Assembly (NCBI GenBank): GCA_021234155.1
Contig: JAJEKV010000042.1
Span: 3,163,257 to 3,227,256, forward strand
Origin: Isoetes taiwanensis
Lineage: Eukaryota > Streptophyta > Lycopodiopsida > Isoetales > Isoetaceae
Direction: 5' to 3'
Length of the DNA stretch: 64,000 nt
Numbering within the stretch: position 1 is the stretch's first letter; the number at the start of each line of letters is the position of its first letter. Below the pieces are notes generated by a model, which had not been told where the DNA came from, searched no databases, and saw only the letters and a program-made list of their open reading frames with translations. Shown one piece after another: positions 8,812-19,162 of this stretch. A program made the position numbers and the translations under genes.

Positions 8812-11393
8812 AGATCCCTCTACTTCTGAGGGTTTCTGGATCAAACCAATCATAGTCATCATTAGGTACCCCTCTTGATTTTCTTTCCCCAATGAGAACT
8901 AGGAATCTTATGCCATTTCTTGTTGTGTCAATTGACCTGAGTCTAAAAGACTTTTCTGTCCATTGGGTGTTTTGGAACAACATGTCTAGAGCCAGCTTGT
9001 TCCTTTCATTTGCTTCATCTAGGAGTACAACTACTGGAAATTCACCTGAGATCTTATTTGCCAGCCGCAGCTTGACTCCTTTAAAAATATTTTCATGAGC
9101 TATAGCAATGGTGAATTGTGACAGGAGAGATTTATCCTGATTTGTACTGCCCTCATGTTCATTTGTTTGCACTTCCTCTGAGTTTCCCTTGTTCATGCTT
9201 GGCAGGTTGCAATTTCGGTCTGGAACAGTGTTCACTTCATTGTTGTTAACTAGTTGCTGTGGCTCACCTTCTGTTAACATTGGGGCTATGTTGAGTGCAC
9301 GAGTCCCCTCATCCAATGATTCAGCTTCCGGTAATTTTTCCTTAACCCATTGTTTGATGATTCTGGTTTTTTTTTGCTTTTCTCAAAGGTGGACTTTGCC
9401 TGCTGTCCCTGTCTTGCCCATGTTCTTGCATTTGTGCATCATTATTCTGCATTTTTTTGGAGTATTCCCCATTGTCTCGAGCTTCCCTTTTGTTTGGAGC
9501 ATTTTTAACTTCATTTTGTTTTGTCTACAGTTCCCACTTTGCCTTGAGATTTGGGCAATCTCTCTTCCAGTGGCCATATTCTTTGCAGTAGAAGCAGACT
9601 TCACCCGAATTGAGAACTTCAATGTTTATGGTTCTTCCACCAACTGTGAGAGATTGGGGAATTTTGCCAGGTGAATCTGTTAGTATAGTGACCTTGGCCT
9701 TTCCTCTTACTCCCATTTCCCCTATATTCTCCAGGCCAAATACCACTTCCCCTAGGCTACTGATAGCTCTTGTCATGATTCTAGGGAAGCGCAGTTCTCC
9801 AGGATGTTTGATAGCAGGATTTGCACTTCTTGTTGCACCATCTTTTCTCCTTTTTGTAAGTCAAAGTTCTCCACCCATGGGTAGATGGTGGCTCTGTTGT
9901 CCTTAGCATCGATTAGCCTCTTTCTTTCCAATAGGCCCTTGATTTCTTTGCTGTCACTGAGTATAATCTCAAACCATGCTGAACTTAGGGAAGAGCATCT
10001 AACTCCTGTAACATTGGACATCTGGGCATTAAACCATCTTAAGACTTCTTCAGCTGGCATCCAGATATTAGAATGTTTGAGTAGGATAGCATTGTTTTTC
10101 AGTTTTTGAGCTTCCAGCTCTATTAGTTCCATTTCTTCTTCACTCAGAATTATGGAATCTGAAATAATACCTGTGTTGTTATTTGGCTTTTCCAGCTCTT
10201 GAGTTGCAGGTCTGACAGGTACATTTGAGTTTTCTGGATTGTTTTCCATTTCTGCTCTGATTTGTCCTCTGTGGCTTGGGCCTGCTTCATCTGTGATTTT
10301 TGATATCCCTTTATCATACTTCTTTTCCAGCGAGGCTGTCCCCAAATTGTCCTGTCTTGAGTCAGCTTCATCATATATTTGAGATTCCTCATTTATCACT
10401 TCTGGGAATAGCTGGATGTAGGTTATCTCCCTCACAATCCCATGCCTATGGTCTGCAGGGGTTGCAGACATTACCCCGATAGTATCCATTTGGTCTGTGG
10501 GGGTCACAGACATTACCCCATTAGCATTCATTTGGTCTGTGGGGGTCACAGACATTACCCCATCATTCTGGGCTGCAGGGGTTGCAGCCATTACCCCAGG
10601 TTTATACATTTGGTCTGCAGGGGACAATACCCCCTGCTTCTGGGCTGCAGGGGTTGCAGCCATTACCCCAGAGATCTTGACTGCAGGGGTTGCAGTCCTT
10701 ACCCCATTTCCTGAGTTTGAATCCTTGCTTTTGCCATGGCTAGGTTCACTGATTTTCTCTCCAAGCTTTAGGATTGACCTGATATTCAATGGGCTGTACA
10801 CCACGATCTCCTTACCCTTAAGAGCAATCTCTTTCCGCTTCAATTGATACTTGGTTTTGGGCATTTTTCTCTGCTTTTGATTTTGCCTCTTGATATTCGC
10901 TAAATGCCTCTTGAAATCCCTTAGTCTGGTCCTCGTATCTTTTTCTACTGAGCCCCTGTGGTCTTTTCTTGTTTCTGATTTTTCCCTTCTTTTCTTTTTT
11001 TGCAGGGGGGTCATTGAGTTCGCGGCTGCCCTTCTTTACCAGAGGTGCATCCGAGTCCGGCTCTTCTTCTGAAGATTCAATAAGAAGGGGGGATTTTTCA
11101 AATTTGTTCTGCTTGCGCTTTCTTCCTGTTTTCCCCCCCTCCCTTGCATGCTTTTCCCCGGACTCCTGAGTTGTCACTGTTTTTGATCCAGATGCTTCTG
11201 ATGCTTTGCCTTTCAACTTGTTTCTAGGCGAAGATCTAATAGCTATCGCCGGCATCCCTTCAGGCTATTGTTCTTTAAGATGTCCCTTATTCTCCTGTTC
11301 AGCCGATTTTTCCTTTTCCTCTCTTTCATGTTCCCTTGCATGTTTGCATTTCATTCTATTCATGGCGAATAGCATTGCATTTGAGCAGGCCAT
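8798..11393 (-). pseudogene. LINE B ORF1: nucleic-acid-binding protein with peptide repeats and CCHC knuckle
   Basis: The start at 11,393 gives MACSNAM. A basic/acidic low-complexity head follows (KKGSRELNDPPAKKEKKGK, KRPQGLSRKRYEDQTKGF). Next come seven GVMAATPA-like peptide repeats (10,706-10,450), an acidic linker, and a conserved block (LSEEEMELIELEAQKLKNNA, WFNAQMSNVTGVRC, ATIYPWVENFDLQKGE) that resembles the plant DUF4283-type ORF1 domain. A CCHC zinc knuckle CFYCKEYGHWKRDC lies near 9,575. The tail ends GIYVPT. It would coat LINE RNA. Frameshifts occur near 11,010, 9,775 and 9,400. Confidence 0.85.
10447..10706 (-). repeat. In-frame minisatellite coding GVMAATPA-type repeats
   Basis: About seven imperfect units whose core on the plus strand reads ctgcaggggttgcagccattaccccat, mostly about 36 bp apart. 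In ORF1 frame they encode GVMAATPA, GVMSVTPT and GVRTATPA with variable 3-5 residue linkers. Copies C (24,120-24,270) and A (1,845-1,960) have about four and three units, so unit number varies between family members while the frame is kept. Confidence 0.9.
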
Positions 11394-12535
11394 AATGCTT
11401 TTCCTTAATGTTCCCCAACAAATCTTAAACTTAGACAAGGACCCAATCTTCGTAAAAGAAAATAACAGTTAAACCGATCACTTGGGCTCCAATACTCCGG
11501 ATTTTATATTTCGGCGAGTCTCCCTGTTATGCCAGCAATCTGCACAAGCTCGTTAAGTCCACAACATGTTTTCACTGAGGCAGATATGGCAATTACAAGC
11601 TCGGGTTTAGCAGGGGGTAAACCCGAGTTCGTTCGATAGCTTGAGTAGCAGAGATCCCGAATCCGAGCAAAAAACTAGTATCGTTCTTAACAAATCACAG
11701 AAATTTTAGATCAAACAATCCTTAGCGCAATCGTTCCGGCAGCTTGACGTTTGGTACAATGTGGAGACGGGTTGCCAGAGTAAACACAGGGTACGACTAC
11801 AGGGGGCCGTTGGCCTAGTTGGCACTACCTGATTGGCCCTTGGGGGCCCCCAGACACCAACACGCTGCTGAAACCAAGGGAAAAATTGCGAGGAAGGGGA
11901 AGGGGGATTGACGGGGGAATGAAGGGCAATGAACGGGGAGAGAAAAAGGGGGTCGATATGGGGTAGGGAGTCATGTGAAAACCCAATATAACTAGCATGT
12001 GCCCAAGATGTACGAGAGAGGAGCAAGAAGCAATCACAGGACACAAGCCAAACTCCAAATCGACTCCAAACAAAAAACTGGGAGAAGGCGAGGAAGCATA
12101 GAGGAAGAACGTCAGATACAGGAATGCATCCACGCAACACTCAGGACTGACTCGCCAACTTTAACAAGACACAAGCACACAGGCAGAGAGGGACGTCAGA
12201 CGCCAAGCATCCACGCAACCCACCAGTCGCAAGCAAATCCAAGGGGGAAGGGAAGGGAGACCAACCCTCGGGAGAGGGTTACAGGTATACAATAAGTGCA
12301 AGCTCACTTCATCCCCAACACAGGTCCAACACACCGAAGGAACAACGGGCGCTAGAAGGGCACAAAATATAATCATCCTCCATCCATATCGGACCCTAAT
12401 GGTTCCAAGAGGTCCCCATACCATGGGGTCAGGGGGGGTGGAACCTACCTCCCCTGAGAGCCTAACTCCAGGCAACGAGAGCCTTGTTACCCCTCCCTCC
12501 CTTAAAGAAAGAGGGGGAACAAGTTAAGGAGTTCA
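11394..12535 (-). other. 5' untranslated region of LINE B
   Basis: Non-coding. It shares the tggcccttgggggccccc block (11,835) and the atcggaccctaatggttcc motif (12,385) with LINE A. It also has two subrepeats with the core acgtcagac/ta...catccacgcaac (12,110-12,145 and 12,190-12,225). Repeated units in a LINE 5' UTR often belong to the internal promoter; that role is inferred here. Confidence 0.55.
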
Positions 12536-12620
12536 AGCTCGAGTGAGCAAGTAAGAAACCTGCTCACACTTCAACCATGCCAGCCCAAAGGGAAACATGC
12601 TTGAAGTACACAACAACAAC

Positions 12621-12621
<1 letters not shown>

Positions 12622-12657
<36 letters not shown>

Positions 12658-12900
12658 GGGAAAAGATGAGGGAGGGGGGAAGAGAAAGAGGAAGGGAGAG
12701 AGAGAGATGGGGGGAGAGAGAGAGAGGAGAAAGCGAAGGGAGAGAGAAAGCAAGAGGCGGGAGAACGGGGGATAGCGAGAGAGAGATGGGCGGGGGGCAT
12801 GGAGTGGGGGGAATCACACCCACCCATCCATGCATATACATCAAAAATGGCCAAGGGGCCCATAGTGGTTCGAACCACCTATCTGTAAATAGGGAGGGGA
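12622..12900 (-). mobile_element. SINE-like element with B box, CT-rich body and long A tail
   Basis: Minus-strand order: GGTGGTTCGAACCAC (pol III B-box match, about 12,867-12,882), gggccccttggcc, a long CT-rich tract (GA-rich on the plus strand, 12,660-12,800) and a 32-nt A tail (T run 12,624-12,655). It parallels 3,781-3,985. The long low-complexity open frames here are simple-sequence artefacts. Confidence 0.45.
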
Positions 12901-13001
12901 AGGCAGACCCAAAGATCCATATAGCAATAATAGCAAAGAAGTAGGCAAACTGCCTGTATTTGCTACCTTCCCCAGCTGGCAAAATAGTAGGCAAATTAGT
13001 A

Positions 13002-13042
<41 letters not shown>

Positions 13043-13790
13043 CAGCCTGGAGATTCGAGCCTCTGACCAAGTTGTGATTGTCCTGGCGTCTGTCCACTCG
13101 GGTACTGGGACCAAGATATTAAATCAATGGCTACTTCTACCCCTTGGGGAGTCACAACAGCTGTAGTATAAAAGATATAGCATAGGAGAAAGCCTGCCGT
13201 TGGGGCTCGATCCCTTGTTCATCTAGATAAGGGCCAGCTTCTTTTCCAATGTGCCAGCCAGGAGGTGTCAGGACGTGTCAGGCTTGCCAGATCCCATTGT
13301 TCTAATTGAGATTATCTCCTGATCAAGTATCTCAAGCATGCATGCATATCATGCATGCGGATTTGGCATGCAGGTGCATGCCTTTGCATGCATGCAAGTT
13401 GAGTTGCATGTTTATGTCCTATAAATGTCCCCTGCTGCAGATCTGCTTTTTCCTTTTGTTGTTTGCGAGCTTTCTTCTTAGCAGGTTGCTTCCCAGTGGA
13501 TCTAGCATGCTTGGCGACCTCAGGCGCTCCAGATCATCCGATGTGCTCATGGATCTGAGCTGCTCTTGCTGATTCAACTGTTTTTCTTTTTTGTTCATTT
13601 CCTCTTTATTTGTAACCATATACTCTGTTCTTGTGCTGCAGGGAGTGCACGAGAACTTATTTTCGTGGCGCAAAGGGGCGGCTTTATGCAGCCGTGCTAG
13701 GGCCCTGATGGAGCCGAGGTCCCGGAGGAGGAAGCACGACCTGCTCGCCTCCCACGATTCATTACTCCTAACAGCCGGTTTGGGGAGTCC
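13043..13790 (-). other. 3' untranslated region of LINE D with tRNA-like end
   Basis: Next to the A tail the minus strand reads ACCCGAGTGGACAGACGCC (A-box-like), a weak stem, then GAGGCTCGAATCTC (B-box-like). On the plus strand, 13,335-13,405 is a dense cluster of GCATGC/CATGCATG (RY-type) motifs. It is followed by a TATA-like tcctataaatgtcccc (about 13,416) and, 220 bp on, a splice-acceptor-like tgctgcag. This mirrors the layout in LINE B. Confidence 0.5.
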
Positions 13791-16112
13791 AGATCCACTT
13801 TGGTTCGTCTCCCTTTCAATACGTAAGGTTGGGCTCCGCATTCTTATCCATTTGTCGGCCTCCTCTTCTTTTTGTCATCTCGATTTTCTTTTCCATGATC
13901 CACTCATGGTGTGCTTATATAGTTGTTATTATGTTTGTCCACATCTCTCGCCATGAGTGTGTTCATAGGGATCTCCCTTTCTTCAAGAGTTTGATCGTGG
14001 TATCTCCGGATGGCCCCGTGATCGTAAGATCTCAACACAATCCGCATTTCTTGATCGTTTTCGTTCCATTGAGCTGGTGTGGCCATCTAGAGGCACTAAA
14101 AGAGGGTCGCATGGTTCCTTCCCGCCTGTGTGAGCGGGTTACGGTCAGAAATCATTCCATCCTCTCTCATGCCCGTAAGCACCATGTGCCATGTGATGTC
14201 CGCCGCCAAAGTTGCCGACCGTAAGATTATGCCGATTTTTATTGCTTTTTTCCGTAGTTCTTGGTCAGTCGACATGTCCAAAACACATGCTTTTGGGTTG
14301 CGTGATTCTCCACACCGCTTCTTGCATCGGCGTAGGTGGGCGGGTTGTCCCTAACATATTTTCTTGAATTGCACTCTTATTTGCCAGAGCCACACAAGGT
14401 ATTTTACTTTTGCCTGGCACCCATTGGACCAGATAATTTTCAGCAACCTTTCTCTTTTGATGTCACTGTCAATCCCTAAAGAAATGGCTTTTTGAAATAG
14501 CTTTGATGTTTCGTTCTCTTGGACAGCTTGCATAATTCTTCCCATCTTTGGTGTGAAGGAGAAGAAGTCGAATTGACCCTCATTGCCAAACCTCCAGTAC
14601 CAAACTTTAGGATCCCATTCCACTCACGAGGTATCACACGGTTTCCAACACCATTAGATTGATGTGCTGATCCTTTTCAATTTCAGGGTCCAGGGTCATG
14701 TTTTTGCCATTGAGGTCAAGGATTCTTATTTTTTTCCAATGCCTTCTTGTTACTAGGGGGATATCCTGTAGGTCTCCCACAACTTTATGCTGAATAGAGC
14801 CCTGCTCATCTGCTATGAGTTTGTACCCTCTATTTTCAAGGCTGGAAGGTTGAAACCATACCTCTTTTTCGTTGTTATTGTTGGGAATTGTTGTCCAGAA
14901 CCATTTTTCTTGCCAGGCTGCATTGGGTTGATTTAGAGTTGTCCAACCATCCTTGACTGCCTGCATTAATATTTCAACATCATTAACAATTCTTTTTCTT
15001 CTGCAGGGACCCAATACCTGGATGATTTTTTGGAAGGTGCCTTCTCTTGTAGGCATGATAATCTTATTCAGATCCCCAACAAGTCTGATGCCTCTTTCAT
15101 GAAGCCATCTCCACCCTATTTTCCATCTGTCTTCCCCTAGTTGTTGGCCCCTGAACTTAATTCTGGGGTTGTGAAACAGTAGCTGTTTTTTATATTGGTC
15201 TGGGGTGGTATGATCCAATTGCATCAACATAGGCTTAAATTGCTCCCAGAGATTGAACAAACCTGCTGAGAAGCTTTGGAGCCCTTTGGCTTTTAGGGGG
15301 CAATTGGGATATATCCAGAGGGGATCTGGATGCCAGGCTTTCCCTTTTTTCCTGTCAGGAGTTGCCTTAAGGAGCATATGTCTGAAGAGAACTTTCCATG
15401 GTTGATATCCTGGGGCAAAGGCTCTTACAAAGAGTTTGAAGAGCAATGCCTTTGCCTGTTTAACTGGATCAATTAATCCCAATCCCCCCCTGTCCTTGGG
15501 CAGAGTGACATTTTTCCAGCCAACTTTGGAGGACGGGTACATTGCCCCTGTTTTGCCCTTCCAGAGGTAGACTCTTATACATTTTGTTATCTCATCAAGG
15601 TATTTCTTTTTTACTACCCATCCACTTGTGAGGTACCAAAGGGCCCCCAGGATAATGCTATTAATGACTGTGGCTCTGGCTGGGAGGGATAAACTCTTAT
15701 TGGCCCATTTTGCTAGATGGTTCTTTATCAGGGTAACCATGTGAGCTTCTTGATCTGCTTTATTCACATCAGGCCCCACTTGAAATCCCAAATATCTGAC
15801 TGTTTCATGCTGTTCCAGCCACTTAAAGCCCATGTTGCTGCCCCAATCTGGCCTCTGTTTTTTTGAGACCCATATACCATAGGATTTTCCCCAATTGATA
15901 GCTGCCCCTGATGCAAGGCAAAAAGTATTAAGGCAGCTTTCCATTTTGTCCAAATTCTCATCTGTACCTTTGACAAACAGGGCTGTATCATCAGCGAATT
16001 CACAATCCCTAATGTCTATATCATGGAAAGTTAGGTCTCTTAGATGGTCAATGTGATTGGGAAGTTCTAATCCTTGAGGTCCCTCATTGCTGATCAAATA
16101 GTAGCCTAGGGC
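13790..16112 (-). pseudogene. LINE D ORF2: RT active site to C-terminus
   Basis: A 500-codon frame runs from PEALGYYL through CEFADDTALFVKGT (RT catalytic box), INWGKSYGIWVSKKQRP, RYLGFQVGPDVNKADQ, GGLGLIDPVKQAKALLFKLF, LFNLWEQFKPM and HERGIRLVGDLNKI to KIRILDLNGKNM, with no stop until 14,634. It resumes at 14,623 (MEWDPKVWYWRFGNEGQFDF) to 14,351, and is then degenerate to about 13,790. It is the only copy that keeps the thumb/connection region open and unbroken. The apparent start upstream of PEALGYYL is antisense 18S rDNA, not LINE. Confidence 0.88.
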
Positions 16113-16113
16113 T

Positions 16114-16385
16114 TCAGGGGTCGATTCCGGAGAGGGAGCCTGAGAGACGGCTACCACATCCAAGAAAGGCAGTAGGCGTGCAAATTACCCAATCCCGATA
16201 TGGGGACATAGTGACAATAAATAACAATACTGGGCTTCTACAAGTCTGGTAATTGAAATGCGTACAATCTAAATCCTTTAACGAGGTTCCATTTGAGGGC
16301 AAGTCTGGTGCCTGCAACCGCGGTAATTCCAGCTCTCATAGCATATATTTAAGTTGTTGCAGTTAAAAATCTCGTAGTTGGATCT
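16114..16385 (+). pseudogene. Degenerate 18S rRNA gene fragment
   Basis: Landmarks of eukaryotic small-subunit rRNA occur in the right order: tcgattccggagagggagcc, acggctaccacatcca, gcaaattacccaatcc, tgacaataaataacaatac, gggcaagtctggtgcc, cgcggtaattccagct, tatatttaagttgttgcagt and ctcgtagttgga. This is roughly the 370-630 part of 18S (the 530-loop region). By eye about one base in twelve differs from the plant consensus, largely as transitions, so it is an old non-functional copy. It is antisense to LINE D, which it abuts. Confidence 0.9.
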
Positions 16386-16429
16386 CGAGGTGGAAAGTTT
16401 GTCTTATGTATCTCATGTTTACTAATCTG

Positions 16430-16700
16430 TATCACTGGCATATATTGCAAATTTGACATAAATGATGACTTTGACAAAACTGACATATATGACAAATTTG
16501 ACATATATGATAAATACGATATATATGACAAATTTGACATAAGATGACAATTTTGACAAATGACAAATGACATTTGATACCTATGAGAAATATGACAAAT
16601 GTGACATATATGATAAATATGACATGTATGATAAAAATATATGACACGTTTGACATAAGAAAACAATATTAACAAATGACATATGACATTTGATACATAT
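16430..16700. repeat. AT-rich minisatellite of tgacatatatgataaa-type units
   Basis: Irregular tandem units built from tgacatatatgacaaatt, tgataaata and tgacaaatgacatttgat, with two longer repeats of the form gacaaatgacatttgata(c/t). No coding potential. It begins soon after the rDNA fragment ends. Confidence 0.75.
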
Positions 16701-16939
16701 ATAATGAATAATCATAATTAATAAGTAGAATAATGAATGGTCTTCATGTTTTGCACATTAAGAGGCAAACTGCCCTAAGTGTCCAAAAATAAACACGCTC
16801 GTCAAACCACTAAAGGTTTTGGATACCTAATGTCGTGAACAACAACTTCCTAAAAGAAATTGGTCGAAGAAAAGTTCAAAGTTAAAAAACTAGGGGTAGT
16901 CAAACTTAAGACAAAGTAGTTTGCCCTGTGTATATGATC

Positions 16940-17195
16940 GTTTAGTTTATTTATTTATTTATTTTTTCCTTGCGTGCCCACCTCAGCTGCTAGGCACCTG
17001 CCACGTGCCCTTGGACACATGCCACGTGTCCCCATGAAAAGGTCAAAGGGAAGGTTTGACCCACTCCCCACATATGGTCCTAGGCCATCACTTCATGAGA
17101 AAAGACCAAAAAGAGGAGTTTGAACCTCTCCCATTATAACTCCAACAGCCTATACTAGGTACCTTATGCCAACTTGGCAAAGGTACCATCATTTC
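16940..17195 (-). mobile_element. Candidate tRNA-derived SINE
   Basis: Minus strand: TTGCCAAGTTGGCATAAGG near 17,165-17,185 resembles an A box. GAGAGGTTCAAACTCC at 17,116-17,130 is a good B box about 45 nt downstream. A unique body of about 150 bp then runs to a tail of (AAATA)n (plus strand tttatttatttattt, 16,944-16,968). Size, order and tail fit a plant tRNA-SINE. The body includes two CACGTG-type motifs. No target duplication was established. Confidence 0.5.
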
Positions 17196-17985
17196 AATTT
17201 AACCCCAAACTGCTCTATTAATGTCGAGATAAGCCCCAAAACTATCACAACCAGAAACAGCCCCAAATTTCTAATTGGCCAAGTAATCCCTCGAATTTGC
17301 TTCCAAATTTTCCTATACTTGGTCGACCTGCTATTCCGAGCTGATTCATCCAAAAAGCCCCATTGGATTTGCACTGATTAGGGATGAATTAAGAATTTCC
17401 CCCTTTTGAGCCCGTAACTGTCACAAACAACCCCAAATTTTTTAATTGGCCAGCTAATCGTTTGATTTTGCCTCCAATTTTTGCTGCACATGGTCGAATT
17501 ATCATTCTTGTCATGTTCATGTGAAAAGCCCCTTCATATTAGTCTTAATTTGGGCTGAATTGAACTTTTATCTTTGATTTTGACCAAGAACAGCTAATAT
17601 CCTTTTACAGACCTGTTTTCTCTTGATTTTGGCCCATGCTTTGCAATTAGACCCCAAATTCTAGCCTCATGTGGTCGGATCTGATGCCCAAACTTAGAAA
17701 ACTTGCTAGCCCCTTCAAATTATCACTGTTTTTGGGCTTGATTAGGCAAATGGGCATGCTGCCAGAAATCCCTGTAATACCCCTGCTTTTTGAGATTTTT
17801 TTCCCAATAAATTGCTCAAACATGGTCATCTGATCATTCTGAGCTCCCCTCTACCAAAAGCCCCTTCAAATTTAGCTCGATATGGGCTGAATCAAGGTCT
17901 GAACCCTTATTTCTTCAAGAACTCCTTGCCCCTTCAGATTTTCTGTAAATGGGCATCCCCAACCTGCTTCAATCTCGATTTTGGC
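17195..17985. repeat. Diverged tandem repeat, about 200-bp units
   Basis: Four degenerate units each contain, in order, ccccaaatt..taattggcca, a catggtcg or ttggtcga word, a short spacer, aagccccttcaaatt and tttgggctgaat. Approximate starts are 17,195, 17,395, 17,600 and 17,790. No open frame is shared between units. Confidence 0.55.
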
Positions 17986-18627
17986 ACTTCCTTCCATGAA
18001 CCCCAGATGCTATATACCTCCAAATCAACCCTAATTCCATTGTTGCCACCTTAACTCTCTAAATCCACCAAAATTTCTCCAAAGGATACAATATTACTGG
18101 ATGGAACCAACCTTTGAATGGAGAGACTCTAGGACCAAATTTCAGCAAGAATAGAGAGTAAACTTGAAGCTATTACACCATCTATTCATCAGGAAAGTCC
18201 ATACCTTACAATGTAGCTCGAAAATCCTTCAAAGCAGGCCCAAGCCCAACTGGAATCCGCTCATTTGTTGGCTGAAAATGCTCTTGGGCTGTTCCTAGCT
18301 CCAGCAGACCACTTCCTTGCCATTCCCAGCCCCAATCCCCATCAAAATCTTCAAACAAGGGGTCTTTAGGACGGATTTAGAATGGCCCATACATGGAGTG
18401 GCCTTGATCACGAAAAATCAGCAGCAAACTGCCCCAAATCGGGCTGGAAACAGCCCCAAGAAGCTCAAGAACAGTCCCCCTTCATGCCCGAATCTCAAAA
18501 CTTCAATAACTTGAGAAATATTTCGTCAAATCCATCAAAAAATGGCTCTCCAAATCAGTATTGAGATGAAGCATCCTTTAGTGGCTGTTGCAGCCCAAGA
18601 TCAGGCTTGAAATGAGCATGGATCGAT
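17986..18627. other. Unassigned non-coding spacer
   Basis: No conserved coding frame, RNA gene or transposon end was recognised. The sequence is C/A-rich on the plus strand, with scattered cagcccca words resembling the preceding repeat. Confidence 0.5.
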
Positions 18628-19162
18628 CAACAATGGGCTGTAAAAAGCACAAAATAGAGTTTGAAGGGCGTGAAGGGCTATGAAGGGCACGCCCTTTAAG
18701 CGCCCTCCTCCTCCACATAGGGTTTTGTCCTTGTGACCACACGTTTAGTTTGAAGTATGCATCATTGTGTCCATAGATGTGAAGATGGCAGCATTCTTGT
18801 CCGCATGGGTACCATCGGCTATTATTTTCGTATGTTTATCCACTGTTTGTGGTAGCATCGAAATTGGCTTTGATGGACCGAATGTTGGGCAAGGTGCAAA
18901 GGTGTGGACCGACATCGGACCCTAATGGTCCCAAAGATTCCCCCCGAGCCGGGAGGTCAAAGGAAGTGGGACCTTCCCCCTTTGAATGCCATGTCACCAG
19001 ACTAGAACCAAAGGTAACGCCAATAAACCCCTCCTCCAAGAAGAGAAAGGGCGAACATGTTAAGGGACATAGGAACATGTCGCCATACTAGACCCCAAGG
19101 AACGTCACTTTACCCCTCCTCCCTCAAGAGAAGGGGTTAACATATTAAGGGACATAGGCTAA

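Larger units (their letters stand above)
4063..12535 (-). mobile_element. LINE copy B, near full-length L1-type retrotransposon
   Basis: Order on the minus strand: 5' UTR (11,394-12,535), ORF1 (11,393-8,798), ORF2 with endonuclease, RT and C-terminal zinc-binding domain (about 8,811-4,895), 3' UTR (4,894-4,083), and a poly-A tail (T run on the plus strand, 4,063-4,082). ORF1 and ORF2 contain several frameshifts and stops, and ORF2 lost about 500 bp near 5,925, so the copy is dead. It is the best reference for the family in this window. ORF layout and the CCHC motif fit the plant L1 clade. Confidence 0.92.
13008..16115 (-). mobile_element. LINE copy D, 5'-truncated
   Basis: A poly-A tail (T run 13,008-13,042), a 3' UTR with tRNA-like end (13,043-13,790), then ORF2 from the C-terminus back to the RT active-site region. 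The element stops abruptly at about 16,112 and 18S rRNA gene sequence begins within a 4-base overlap. It is clearly diverged from A, B and C but belongs to the same family. 5' truncation is typical of LINE insertions; the joined rDNA is not. Confidence 0.9.

Noticed and set aside
4895-8892. A functional, active LINE
   Set aside because: Catalytic motifs survive, but ORF1 and ORF2 carry several frameshifts and a 500-bp deletion.
10442-10847. Plus-strand frames with GVAAITP and GCRGCSHYP repeats
   Set aside because: Antisense shadow of the ORF1 minisatellite.
12533-13114. 193-codon Ser/Pro/Leu-rich frame on the minus strand
   Set aside because: It runs through poly-T, GA-rich and poly-T tracts; its composition is explained by simple repeats.
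16114-16317. Start of a LINE ORF2 at 16,163 (MDVVAVSQAPSPES)
   Set aside because: These codons are antisense 18S rDNA; the LINE frame begins only at the junction near 16,112.
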